From assembly GCA_905160935.1 (NCBI GenBank), contig CAJHZI010000841.1:61001-125000 (forward strand): a stretch of 64,000 nucleotides of DNA. Direction: 5' to 3'. How positions within the stretch are numbered: the stretch's first letter is position 1; the number at the start of each line of letters is the position of its first letter. A program made the translations under genes and the position numbers. This DNA comes from Enchytraeus crypticus (taxonomy: Eukaryota; Annelida; Clitellata; Enchytraeida; Enchytraeidae). The notes under the pieces are model-generated. The model was given only the letters and a program-made list of their open reading frames with translations. It was not told where the DNA came from and ran no database searches. Shown piece by piece: positions 45,407-55,731 of the stretch.

Positions 45407-48400
45407 ATATATACTTATAATATATGACGAGAGAGCTAACTTTTCCACTCATCGTGATAGAGCCAATCAGAATTGACAACAGTTTTTTTACTAGCCATTA
45501 AAATTCTTTATCAGAATAATCTAAAAAATTACAAATCAAGAAAATGTTAATTATTATTAATCTAAGGTTATCGGGTTAGATTAGGGTCATTCATTTCAAG
45601 ATATTGCTAAAATTTCAGTCGAAAATTGCACGGCTATTGCAAAAAATGCAAGTCATGCTAGCTAGCAAATGATGATGAATATCATGTAACTAAAAAACCT
45701 AAAATATTGAAAATAAACATATGTTAACATTAATCCAGTTAAAAACTAACCAAAGGCTATTGCTTGATGTGCACAACTTGCCAACTTTGACAACTATTGC
45801 TTAATAATTCGAAATTTCATGTGACAAAACTTAGCACATGCTATTCATTTAAATTAATAATTAAGTCTATAAAAGATGTCCACACAGTGAGACAAAAACA
45901 AAACTTGTTTACATGTTTTGAAGTGTTGCCATTACTTTCTGATTACTTCAGAAAGTAATTTCCCATTACAAACACAAAGCCTAAAATAAAGGTTTAATGA
46001 CTGCTTCCTATGCAATTTTGCCAACAATTGGCGTCTTAGCGTTTAAACTTCTCATACTAAAAATGTTAAGAATGCCAAAATTATATTTTCCCTGACTTCC
46101 CCCTGACTTTTTCCACTTTCCCTGACTTTTCCTTGACCACTTTCGAATTCCCTGACTTTTCCAGGTTTTCCCTGTTTTCCAGAAGAGTGGTCACCCTGAA
46201 AATAGACAGAAGACGAGATAAGATAGCCTACCTGGTGCATCACCACCTTGCTGCCATCCACCGGTGTAGTCATACCCTGCTCACAAACATCAATTACATC
46301 ATATTACAATGAATTACAACTTTATGTAATTTACAACACATTACAACAACACTTGTGAGCTATAAATATTGAGCCGCTTAGGAAAATACTATGGTATCCA
46401 TTTTAATAATTTTTCTTCATTTCTTACATTTAGATTCTTAAGAACAAAGAAATTTTTGACAGGCGCCATTGGAGGTAGTGATTTTAATCTATACCTATGA
46501 CATTCATTACAACTCAATCACATAAATATCAATATGCAGTCTTTATTATCCTAATAAAAAGCAAAGAGTTACTTGACAATTTCAACATTCTATTTAAATA
46601 ATAGATAACTTACACGACAAAATATAGCTGAAGACTCATCTCGTGCAATAAATTATTGCAGATTACTGCCGCTAGCAAGCAAAATTTTAAAAAATCAACA
46701 GCAGAGTGTCAGTGAGAAACTGTCAACACTCTATTTAAGAGAGTTCATCGTTAGCATCAAGGGCACTTCATACAGACAATAACTACGATCATCTTATAGT
46801 AAACAAGTCTCAACGGATACCTTAAAATATTGTATAGAATCATAGTCGTTGGCAAATATACCACACAATCTCAAGTAAATGTTTATAATTTATTCAAGCA
46901 ATACACAAGTATCTATCACTCGATCTAGCGATATGTCAAGCAAACTCTACATCATGTGCACACATTCCTGCTCACATTCTGTATCAGCTCTCACATCAAC
47001 TGCTTGCTGCCATTTGCTTAATGCTTAACAGCAAGACCGGCAGTAAATACACATACTCACGATCAGTCATAACCAATTATGATGTCGCATTTAAACTGAA
47101 TAGAAAAATCACAAACATGCTCATGCACCAAGTATTGTAGGTAAACAATGATCGTACACACAGTAACACATTACACATAATTACTTACACATACAGTAAT
47201 ATATTACTCACAATTATGTGCACATACTGTAACAATTACACATAATTACATGCACATACAGTAACACATCACACACAGTTACGTGCACATACAGTAACAC
47301 ATCACACACAGTCACGTGCACATACAGTAACACTTCACACACAATTATGTGCACATACAGTAACACATCACTAACAATTACATGCACATACAGTAACACA
47401 TCACACACAATTACATTCACATACAGTAACAGATCACACACAGTTACATTCACATACACTAACAGATCACACACAGTTACATTCACATGCTGATGAGAGA
47501 TAGGAGCACGCACAGTTACGAGCACACTAGAGATAGGAGCACACACAGCTACATGCACACCAGAGATAGGAACACACACCTCCTCCATATGGAGCTGCAG
47601 CAGGAGCTGCAGCAGCAGGAGCGGGCTGTCCATAGGCTGGTTGTCCACTCTGATCATATCCATATCCTGGGTAACCATATCCAGGATAGCCTCCAGGTGC
47701 TCCGTATCCACCCGGCTGACCCCCTGCCGCCGGCTGTCCATAGTAATCATAGCCGGGGTAAGCCACTGGAGCGCCAGGGTATGAACCGTTGTAGTCATAA
47801 CCTCCTGCCGGTGGTCCATAGGGATTGGACATGGCTGGAGCACCTACAATACATTCACACATAGAACAGGTGACTCATAGGGATTGGACATCGCTAGAGC
47901 ACCTACAAATACATTCACACATAGAACAGGTGATTCATAGGGATTGGACATTGCTGGAGCACCTACAAATACATTCACACATAGAACAGGTGAGCCATAG
48001 CGGGTTGGGCAAAAATAAACTCTGAGTCTAAAATACTTCTAGAACTATAAATAAATGTTCGAATATACTGTATGCAGAATAACACCAATCACACATAAAA
48101 GTCAATGCTACAGGGTACAATTTTAAATGCAATACATTAAAATGCCAAAAAATGATGTTTTGAAATTATAAATCTATATTCTAGACCTAGTTACAATTAC
48201 TTAATTAGCCAATTTCTACCAACTGAACTTCAACGTGACATTGCTTAATATGCATTAGTTTTTCTAATTTTCAGTTGAAACAAGAATATAGCTACACTAT
48301 TCCATATACCTGCCACCTGTTGAAAGACCAGATGATTAGAAATGAGACAAAAAAGAGTGCACACTACAAACCCCTCCCCCTGCCGGCTCCTCCACCTCTT

Positions 48401-51400
48401 CCACCCCTACCACCTCCATTCAGTTGATCCTTGGACACCACCTTCCTTATATCAACCTACACATATCAGGCAATTTAATATTATTAACGGCTCATTTTAT
48501 TTTCTAATGAAAGTCACCTTTTAGCTTCCTTAATGTACACGCCATTTGATTTTCACCTTACTTATATAAACTTACACATATTTTTATTTAATTATTAGTT
48601 ACAGTCTCATATTACCTTCCTTATATCAACCTTAATTTAACACCACAATTATTTTATCATAGTTCCTATAATAACACGCACATATGTTTGACCTTGCAGA
48701 AATATCAAGCTTACCATTTTGTCTCCAAAGGGAATTTTCTCGTTGGCACAGATCTCCTGGACCGAAGACTCTGATTCAAATGTAACAAAGCCAAATGCTC
48801 GTCTCTGGTTCTTTACTTTGTCAAATGGAAGCTCCACCTGCTCCACCTAAAACAAGAAAAACCACAAACATTATATATCAATATTATATATCGATCAAAA
48901 TTTATATTAATACCAAAAATAATGTGAATAATGTGAATGTAATAGCTTAATAGTTAACTAAAACTTTAAACTTACTGTACTATGTAAATGCGTTTCAAAT
49001 ATCATATTAAACTTTATGAATCGTACTGAACTAAACAAACCAGTGCGCCACTGGCCTGGATTACACAGATATTTCCATTAGCAGGAAATTTTAAATGCAA
49101 ACATCTAGTCGGTCACAACCTAAGTCCTTACAACTAATGCTGTCTTACTGATATTAAGACGGCTTAGCCTAAAGTACACACACACATACAGCAGTAATTT
49201 TAGAACTCTTACCTTTCCATACTGACTGAAATGATTCATGACGTCTTGCTCTGTGAGACTAGGGTCAAGGCCCCCCACAAATATTTTCCTACCAGCCCCG
49301 CCCGTCGTACCACCCGGGACCACCCTCTTGGGGTCGATCTGTTTACCATGTAACACATGATTTCTGTCTGCTACCACCTACACAAAAAACATCAATTACG
49401 AATTGAATCAAATGTAACTTATTTCGAAAGGTAATATCAAATGAAACTTAACTTAGTTACAAATGTAACTTGTTTGGAATACAAATAAATTCCTTCAACA
49501 TTTCAGAACTTAACAGTTGTGTATAGAAAAAGCTTAAAACATAAATTTTTTTTTTTTTTTTGTCAACAATTAGCATTTGAAGTATTCCAAGTAATTTATC
49601 AAGTATTTTTTACTGAGTAAATTTTGTACAAGCTTAAATTCTTTTGCAAAAAAAATTAATTTCAAATCATTTAAATAAAACAATCCTTAGCTCTTTAAAA
49701 CCCCTATAGTAGCATAAAGAAGAGGGAAGAGAGAGAAGAGTGGAGGCATTATATACCATGGACCTGCCAGTAGTCAGTGTACTAAGAGAGAGAGAGAGAG
49801 AGAGTAGAATAAAATGATAGTGCTAGCCACTTAAGACACATATGCACAAAGCTTTGCTGACCCTATCGACTGTAGATTCATCAGCAAATAGAACGAAACC
49901 AAAACCACGGGACCGTCCCGTATTAAGGTCTGTCTTAAGATTAACTTCCAATACTCCGCCAAATCTCTCAAAGTATCGCTGTAAATCATCTGCAAATAGC
50001 AATAAGTTTGTCACTTCTTTGTTACTTCAATAATAAATATCGTAATTTTAAATCTAGGCTAAAGCATATTCATGAACGCACGTTCTATGCATTATGTGCA
50101 TTTTAAGTTTTGTGAAATTCACTGTATAAACAGATCTAAATTAAACTTAATTATCAACGTTAGTTTTGATTAAATCAAACCTTAACACAGACTTAGATAG
50201 TGAATTAGTCCACGGTGTCAGATACATACCTCCAGTGGTTTCCCAGCTTAATCCTCCAACAAATATTTTCCTATGCACAAAAACAGTGAAGTAGGATTAG
50301 CAAATCATGAATGCGTGCATTAGATGTATTAGTCAGAATGTGCTAACCGCCAAGAGACAGTTTTCAATTTTGCTGCAAGGACAAACGGCGCTCCATTTAC
50401 AGAGTAAAATATTAAACCCTAAAAAAGCAGCAAGCTGATTTTCATCACACTCCAATAATCGTGTTTAAGATACAGAAGGTCGGCTGAAAATGAATAATTT
50501 AGCACTCATTAAATTCAAGAAATATGCAGAAATGTTTAGCAAAACTACAATGACAAAGTTAGAAAGCCTGAGATGCACCTGTATCCAATTCTTAAATGCA
50601 TATTTCATTCATAATTAACAATATGACAAAAAGACTATTTTTGCAAAGTCTTGTGCAAAGACTTTTCATCTAATTGAAAGGTTGCTAGCACCCACCCAAT
50701 CAGTTAATAAGTGACTTATCATTGACGGCAGTGTTAAAAGACTATAATTAAAACCATACCAGTTGCAATCGATGCGCCATCAGAGGCAACGATTAATTAT
50801 AACCATGGAGAAGGAAGAAATAAAAAAAAGTACAAAAACAGAAATTAAACAAGGAAACTCTGAAACATATGCGGTATGTCATGTGTGTAACTATACAAAA
50901 CAAAAAATTGCTGTTATTCAGTTGCCACTAGAGAACTACAAAGTAATACAAATTTTTATATTTGACAGTTACAAAATAAAAGAAATTTACAATATAAAAT
51001 ATTTAAAAATAAAAATAATCTAAAATAAAAATATATAAAAATATAAAATGTTAATGCAATAATACTGATACAATTTATTTATTGCATTATTTGGCAAATG
51101 TCACACCACATTATCAAAAGAATATTTATTAAGCAAATGAGCAGCAAATGTTATAACAGTACTGACATAATATTGTAATATGACTCGCAATTAACACGAT
51201 ATTACACAAATGTAAGGATTCCGAATCACCTGCCAAATCTGTCTATACATAGCAGATTATATTAAATCCTACCAAACAATCTAGCACAGCCCTTTCCAAT
51301 TTTTATGCATCTCTTGGCATCACTGGCTATAAACTGTGCATTAAGTATTAGAAAGGCACTGGTTCAATATTTAATATCTTCCTGTTTAATATCAGTAAAC

Positions 51401-51784
51401 AGGGAGAGAAAATAATCTACACACCATTGTTTAAATAGCGGAAATGTTCCATTAAAACTTTATCAAAAACTGATACGGATACTTTGTTATTGGTTTACAT
51501 GATTTTTTCAAAACGCGCAAGGCATCTAGCCATTAAGCCATCTACATGTTTAAAAAGTTCGCATGAAGACTACAACAAAACGTATTTCTAAAATATAAGT
51601 TCAACTGCAACCCTATCAGATAATCAAAATATCTTATACAATGTTCTAACAATTTTCAATGTAACAATAGTGCTAAACAATGTTCTAACAATGTTCTAAC
51701 AAAAAACAGGAGTATTTAACGCCGGCAAAATGGCGGCATATGCATGACTTACCGTGCATCGTTTTCATTTTTATTCGCATTCAT
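42214..51784 (-). CDS. hnRNP AB/D-like RNA-binding protein, nine coding exons
   Basis: A nuclear/shuttling RNA-binding protein of the 2xRRM hnRNP group, acting in splicing, mRNA stability or localisation. Exons (minus strand order) 51784-51753, 50270-50230, 49989-49862, 49377-49213, 48846-48715, 48456-48372, 47843-47580, 46276-46232 and 42293-42214 join in phase to 323 residues. RRM1: RNP2 KIFVGGL at 12-18, RNP1 [10 protein letters not shown] at 50-59. RRM2: KIFVGGL at 98-104, RRAFGFVTF at 137-145. Then an RGG-type stretch at about 179-195, a long Tyr/Gly/Pro-rich low-complexity tail and a C-terminus [10 protein letters not shown]...YHPYSR that recalls the GYGKVSRRGG...YKPY end of hnRNP D and AB. 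The N-terminus is much shorter than in vertebrate relatives; the start is the first ATG before RRM1 and an upstream exon cannot be excluded. Exon 7 is flanked on both sides by tandem arrays, and the last intron holds a broken hAT transposon. DAZAP1 or Musashi-like assignment is less likely. Confidence 0.93.
42508..42600. repeat. Dispersed duplicate of 43257-43345
   Basis: GGCATCATTAGCACACTGAG and flanking bases are shared in the same order and orientation, about 80% alike. No coding sense; inside hnRNP intron 8. Confidence 0.75.
43105..43141. repeat. 16-bp-arm palindrome
   Basis: TAGTGTTGGTTTAATA and its complement are separated by two bases. Confidence 0.9.
43939..45354 (-). pseudogene. hAT-like transposase pseudogene
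   Basis: Minus-strand segments follow one another: [55 protein letters not shown] and finally [19 protein letters not shown], features I associate with an uncharacterised hAT-like transposase family common in aquatic animals. Two in-frame stops (TGA near 45123, TAG near 44754) and a frameshift near 44253 break it, and a (TA)n tract at 45357-45400 cuts its upstream end. It is in the same orientation as the hnRNP gene but is not part of it. Confidence 0.78.
45355..45402. repeat. (TA)n microsatellite
   Basis: Lies at the upstream edge of the recognisable transposase sequence. Confidence 0.95.
46232..46276 (-). CDS. hnRNP exon 8
   Basis: 45 bases: [15 protein letters not shown], acceptor TTTGTGAGCAG, donor GTAGGC; phases agree on both sides. 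Confidence 0.88.
46277..47150. other. hnRNP intron 7, AT-rich part
   Basis: No feature recognised before the donor-side array. Confidence 0.4.
47160..47579 (-). repeat. 33-bp array starting at the exon 7 donor
   Basis: About 13 units on the minus strand, beginning exactly at the donor GT: first GTGTGTGTTCCTATCTCTGG, later GTGTGTGATGTGTTACTGTA followed by TGTGCATGTAATT. Units of 33 bases keep one frame (repeating [11 protein letters not shown]) open, but it is not the hnRNP frame. Exon bases are not included. Confidence 0.9.
47580..47843 (-). CDS. hnRNP exon 7, GY-rich low-complexity domain
   Basis: 264 bases encoding the prion-like part ([20 protein letters not shown], then repeats of [20 protein letters not shown] and Ala/Pro). 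Acceptor ATGTATTGTAG, donor GTGTGT. Both edges are the first units of tandem arrays. Confidence 0.9.
47844..48000 (-). repeat. Array of the hnRNP exon 7 acceptor
   Basis: Upstream of the exon the 60-bp segment GTGCTCCAGCAATGTCCAAT CCCTATG plus CACCTGTTCTATGTGTGAAT GTATTTGTAG recurs, as one 60-base unit, one 59-base unit and a partial one. Each complete unit ends in an AG acceptor and restarts with exon-like sequence. Confidence 0.9.
48372..48456 (-). CDS. hnRNP exon 6
   Basis: 85 bases: [28 protein letters not shown] plus one base. The donor GTTTGT is weak, but reading on would hit TAG within two codons; use of that stop would give a protein lacking the GY-rich tail. Confidence 0.88.
48715..48846 (-). 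CDS. hnRNP exon 5
   Basis: 44 codons, phase 0 to 0: [47 protein letters not shown]2 core with RNP1. Donor GTAAGC. Confidence 0.94.
49213..49377 (-). CDS. hnRNP exon 4
   Basis: 55 codons, phase 0 to 0: end of RRM1 (GKQIDPKRV), a Gly/Thr linker and the RNP2 strand of RRM2 ([20 protein letters not shown]). Donor GTAAGA. Confidence 0.94.
49700..49806 (+). mobile_element. RTE-like LINE 3' stub with (GA)n tail
   Basis: GAGTGGAGGCATTATATACC ATGGACCTGCCAGTAG then CAGTGTACTAAGAGAGAG; only the last 70-80 bases of the family, antisense in hnRNP intron 3. Confidence 0.85.
49862..49989 (-). CDS. hnRNP exon 3
   Basis: 128 bases: [20 protein letters not shown], then [22 protein letters not shown] with RNP1. 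The donor GTCAGC (AGG|GTCAGC) is required, since it alone joins in phase to [17 protein letters not shown]. Confidence 0.9.
50230..50270 (-). CDS. hnRNP exon 2
   Basis: 41 bases encoding [13 protein letters not shown], the RNP2 strand of RRM1; acceptor TTTTTGTGCATAG, donor GTATGT. Confidence 0.92.
50271..51752. other. hnRNP intron 1, AT-rich
   Basis: No repeat family or additional exon was found; the frame open at 50763-51023 is Lys/Ile-rich and unsupported. Confidence 0.45.
51753..51784 (-). CDS. hnRNP exon 1 (coding part)
   Basis: [10 protein letters not shown] plus two bases of the next codon, donor GTAAGT. The short leader before RRM1 is unusual for the family. Confidence 0.75.
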
Positions 51785-52555
51785 CTTAGTACCTGTAGTA
51801 TCAGCCGCTTCGCCTCTATATGACCGGCCGTTGATCGGCTAATAGAATGTATATCTATGATAATAGAACGAGTTAACAATTAGGCAGCAAGGATATAAAC
51901 AAAACACACGCTACTGCCGCTACCAAACAATAACATCTACCATACTACATCCGGTCCCAACACCACAGCAGCACTGCCACATACAAATTAATACAAAATT
52001 GCAACAGCAGCAACAACAACCACAAAATTAGTTGCCGTCGTCAAAGACAGCATCTGGTATTACTGGTTCAACTCTAAAACGATGAGAAATATCATATAAT
52101 ACAAAATACTTTTTAATGTTTTAAAAATAGTCCAGTGATATCATGCTTAAAATCATGATAAGTAAATACTTATCATGCCTTTGTCATGGCCAATGCCTTC
52201 TTTGATTTCGACATATTTTCACAATTGTACAGTTGCTTCTAAGATTTCCTTTCTTTCTGGTCATCACATTTTCTTGTTAGTTTCTGTTTTTTCTGTTATA
52301 TGGACATTGAACCTGTGTACGTGTGCAATAAAATGAGTTAATTAAGTATAATATATAGAGATAGAACAATTAGAGAGGCATTAATATTGCCAACGACATC
52401 ACAGAGCACAACGGCATTCAAGACACACCGACCAGCAGAAGAAATAGAGTTTAAACAATCTGAACAAATACATGTACACGTAGATCATCTGATAAGCCAG
52501 TCTATTTAAATAAACACTGATAAGATTACATCAACACTAATAAATATATTACTAT
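51785..52555. other. 5' flank of the hnRNP gene
   Basis: Contains the 5' UTR and probably the promoter, but no TATA-like or other site can be assigned with confidence. Confidence 0.35.
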
Positions 52556-52561
52556 TATTAT

Positions 52562-52795
52562 GTTAGAATGCCGTAATAGTGTAGAGATAAGGTCATGAAG
52601 TTTTAAATGACAGATCCTAAGGTGAATTGAACCCTCGTAGGTTCGAATCCCAGCCGCGCTGATCTGAGAGTAAAATCTCAGACATTCACTGGACTGGCTA
52701 TACGGAAAATTGTCTAAATTGCCTAACGGTTTAAACATGCGGAATTAAAAGTGATAGAAATAAACATAGTTGGTCATTTCACTATAATGCGTGAT
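52562..52795 (+). repeat. SINE-2 copy
   Basis: Head diverged (GCCGTAATAGTGTAGAGATA), B box GGTTCGAATCC, tail GGTCATTTCACTATAATGCG. Confidence 0.88.
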
Positions 52796-53107
52796 TACTT
52801 TTATTGTTTTATTTGAGATTCAAACAAGAGTATCAATACATAACGCCAAATATATAAAGTACACGGCCTATAACGCCGTGTCTAAAATTATTTCAATGTG
52901 TAGGCCTATGCTATGGATTAGTCAGAGAAATAATTATATTGGCCTTTATAGTCGAACCCACAGAACTTCAAATGCAGTACCAATTAATTTTAATGAAATA
53001 CTTTTGCAAGGTTATCGTTTAGAGTTTAACACCAATTAAACCTTTAAACATAAACAGTATGTAGTCTACATATGTAATTGGTTTCTGATGTACAGGCTAA
53101 CGTACGT

Positions 53108-53155
53108 ACAGTAACGTGCCACCTGGCAGTACGTACGTAACGTACTGCCAGGTGG
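53108..53155. repeat. 17-bp-arm palindrome
   Basis: GCCACCTGGCAGTACGT and ACGTACTGCCAGGTGGC are separated by a few bases rich in ACGT. Confidence 0.9.
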
Positions 53156-53156
53156 C

Positions 53157-53500
53157 AGCTTCAAGGTACATATTCATACTCAAAGTCTGCTTTCTCGCTC
53201 CATGAGAGCACTCCATAGATCAACACAACAAGTTAATCCCTTCACAAAGTCTGTGCCTTATCCATACCTTATATAGCCTATAGCTTGGAAAAAGTATTGC
53301 TTCTGAGGTGGTTTCCCGTTGCCTTCCTCAGTTAGATGCATTAATTATCATATGATCCTGGAGGAAACTATTTCATGGTGAGGTAGGTCCCCTCTTGCCA
53401 TCCTCAGCTCCTGCCTTAGTCGCCTTTTAAGTACACGAAGCAGATTGTTTGCGGTTGCCCTATTCTGCAGTGGTCCAACCACACCTGAGCACAACACGGG
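53157..53500 (+). repeat. Dispersed repeat, longer relative of 2465-2635
   Basis: Shares AAAGTCTGCTTTCTCGCTCC and CACTCCATAGATCAAC with that copy and continues with GAGGTGGTTTCCCGTTGCCT. Class unknown. Confidence 0.6.

Positions 53501-53502
<2 letters not shown>

Positions 53503-53582
<80 letters not shown>
53503..53582. repeat. (TA)n then (CA)n microsatellite
   Basis: TA repeats pass directly into CA repeats at the left end of the next element. Confidence 0.95.
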
Positions 53583-53583
<1 letters not shown>

Positions 53584-54338
53584 GACTGGGGCAAAAAAGA
53601 TTCCCTAGCGAAATCTCAATAACTTTAAGAAAACTCAAAATTTCTCTACGAAATTTGCGGAGCGTCTAGGAGAGGAATTTCTGCGTATATCCTGAAAATT
53701 TGATGAAAATCTATTGAGCAGGAAAAATATTACAGCGTTTCTACGAAAAAATTGCAAAATCAGTTTTAACAAGGCTTTTTTTGCCAAAAGTCTTAATAAC
53801 TTGGACAAAACTCAAAATAGTTTTACAAAATTTTCAGAGCCTCCAGAGGAGGAATTTCTACACTTATCGTGCAAATTTGGTGAAAATATATTCAGAAGTA
53901 ACAAAAATACAGCGTTTCTTCTAAAAAATGTTAAAATCAATTTTAACAAGGCTTTTTTAAACAAAAGTACAGGACATTTTCTTCAAAATTTAGGAATAAT
54001 TTTAACATAAGAACGAATTTTAAGCATCATTTACTGGAGTAGCTAACAAGGTAGTGTAGGCTTAAACTCCACCACTTAAGTAAACGGCCCTTTTCAGGCT
54101 CGTTATTTTCTTTAAAAGGAACGACTGACATTTTGAAAAGCCTTGTTAAAATTGATTTTAGCACTTTTCTCGTAGAAATGCTGTAATTTCGTAACTAATG
54201 AAAATAGTTTCATCAAATTTGCAGGATATACGCAGAAATTCCTCCCCTAGAAGCTCCAAAAATTTCGTAGAGATATTTTGAGTTTTCTTAAAGTTATTGA
54301 GATTTCGCTAGGGGATTATTTTTTTTGCCCAGTCTGTA
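53582..54338. mobile_element. Non-autonomous DNA element with long inverted termini
   Basis: The left end CAGACTGGGGCAAAAAAGAT and about 200 further bases are mirrored at the right end (ATTTTTTTTGCCCAGTCTG). The interior has three copies of a block ending AATTTTAACAAGGCTTTTTT. No transposase. TA sequence adjoins the right end, but a clean target duplication cannot be shown. Confidence 0.8.
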
Positions 54339-54386
54339 TATATATATATATATGTACAGTATATATAATAATATAATTGCATCTGG

Positions 54387-54465
<79 letters not shown>
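54330..54465. repeat. (TA)n microsatellite
   Basis: TA tracts separated by a 35-base unique stretch (TAATTGCATCTGGCTGA). Confidence 0.95.
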
Positions 54466-54466
<1 letters not shown>

Positions 54467-55129
54467 TTGTGTGTGCGTGTATTGTAACATTAGAAAAATA
54501 AAATTAACTAGGCTTACTTAAACTAGCAAGTTAAAATCTTAAAGCAGTATGAATTGTTTTTGAGGTACAATGAAAAAAATTATTTCATATTATTATTTAT
54601 AAAAATATATTTTTGAAGGTTCTGAAATGAAATGAATGACTTTTAAATTATTCTAATACATTTCTTAGTTTATTATTAGCATCTCCATGAAGATTTTAAA
54701 GCGCTGCATGTTTTCCCACAAAGGCTTAAGGCTAATGTTAGAAGCCTAAAAGAGAGTTTATGCGCTAATTCGTTTCATGTCTTGCCAAGGCACTAAGTGC
54801 ATCAAATTCAAGACGTGCAGTTCATTAGCCACCCGTGGGGGTAAAGAAGATCTTAAAAATTATATCAAGCACTGCATCTGGCTGATACGAAAACAAATGC
54901 ATATTATAAAAAATTGTTTTTGTTCAGTCAAATAAAATACAGACTACGCACAAGGAAGTTAGTTACACTATAATCCATAATCCATCATGCCAGAACCATA
55001 CACTATAATCCTTAAATACATATATGTACATGTTTAAGCTATTGAAACCCTCGTGTCGAAATAGCGTGCAATTAAAATATTCCTGTAGAAGATAGATGTC
55101 AAAAAATTTCAAGTTACTGCTTCTAACGG

Positions 55130-55335
55130 CAGGGAGTAAAGAGGCATCATCGAGCTAAGCCTATACTCAGTGGTTAAATTAAGTGAAAATTGAGAGATTG
55201 GGCAACGGTCAGAATTTTTTGGGCCCCCTAGTATCTAATATGGGCCCCTAGCAAGGGAATGCACCTCAGAAAAAGATCAAAGCTAGGGGAACTGAGTCTT
55301 CCCCCACTTTATCCACTGCTTAAACTTCTAACTCA
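55130..55335 (-). repeat. Remnant of the hAT-type MITE family
   Basis: AAATTGAGAGATTGGGCAAC GGTCA and GGGCCCCCTAGTATCTAATA resemble the interior of 25195-25934. Termini are not found. Confidence 0.4.
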
Positions 55336-55378
55336 CTATTGCATGAATAGAAAAGGTCTCATTTCGCTTAAGCGTTCA

Positions 55379-55384
55379 TTTATT
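55379..55384 (-). promoter_or_regulatory. Possible polyadenylation signal of the nucleolin-like gene
   Basis: AATAAA on the minus strand about 215 bases after the stop codon. Other signals further on cannot be excluded. Confidence 0.3.
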
Positions 55385-55597
55385 CACGAAATACTCTTCT
55401 CATCTCTGCGCAACTACTTCTTACAATATATGCTTAAGTATCAGTCTTAACAGGCTCTAACAGTTACGAGATACATGATCCAATTAATTAAATAAAATGA
55501 ATTCTATTCATTATCAGTCATCATCATAATCTGCATAAACAGCAGGACGCAGTCATTACAATGCTGAATTATGGTCCTATTAATTTACATTATGTAG

Positions 55598-55731
55598 TTA
55601 ATCATCATCATCATCATCATCATCTTCGTCATCATCATCGTCCTCGTCGCCATCCTCATCATCATCATCTTCATCCTCATCCGACTCGTCAGCACGGCGG
55701 CGCTTCTGAACTTGAACTTTTCTTGGCCGAC
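55598..55731 (-). CDS. Nucleolin-like exon 7, acidic C-terminus
   Basis: 134 bases with [23 protein letters not shown] followed by an almost pure Asp/Glu tail. The last eight codons are GAT repeats, a site prone to length change. Acceptor TGTTACAG. Confidence 0.88.

Larger units (their letters stand above)
43516..46198 (-). mobile_element. hAT-like DNA transposon in hnRNP intron 8
   Basis: Inverted termini CAGGGTGACCACTCT at 43516-43530 and AGAGTGGTCACCCTG at 46184-46198. Flanks share AAAATA (43510-43515 and 46199-46204), shorter than the usual 8-bp duplication. Subterminal repeats of CCCTGACTTTTCC are near the right end. Contains the broken transposase-like gene below. Confidence 0.8.

Noticed and set aside
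43939-45479. A separate host gene within the hnRNP intron
   Set aside because: In-frame stops, a frameshift and flanking inverted termini show a dead transposon.
47214-47843. Long frame extending hnRNP exon 7 into the 33-bp array
   Set aside because: It is in a different frame from the RRM-linked reading; the GTGTGT donor joins in phase to exon 8.
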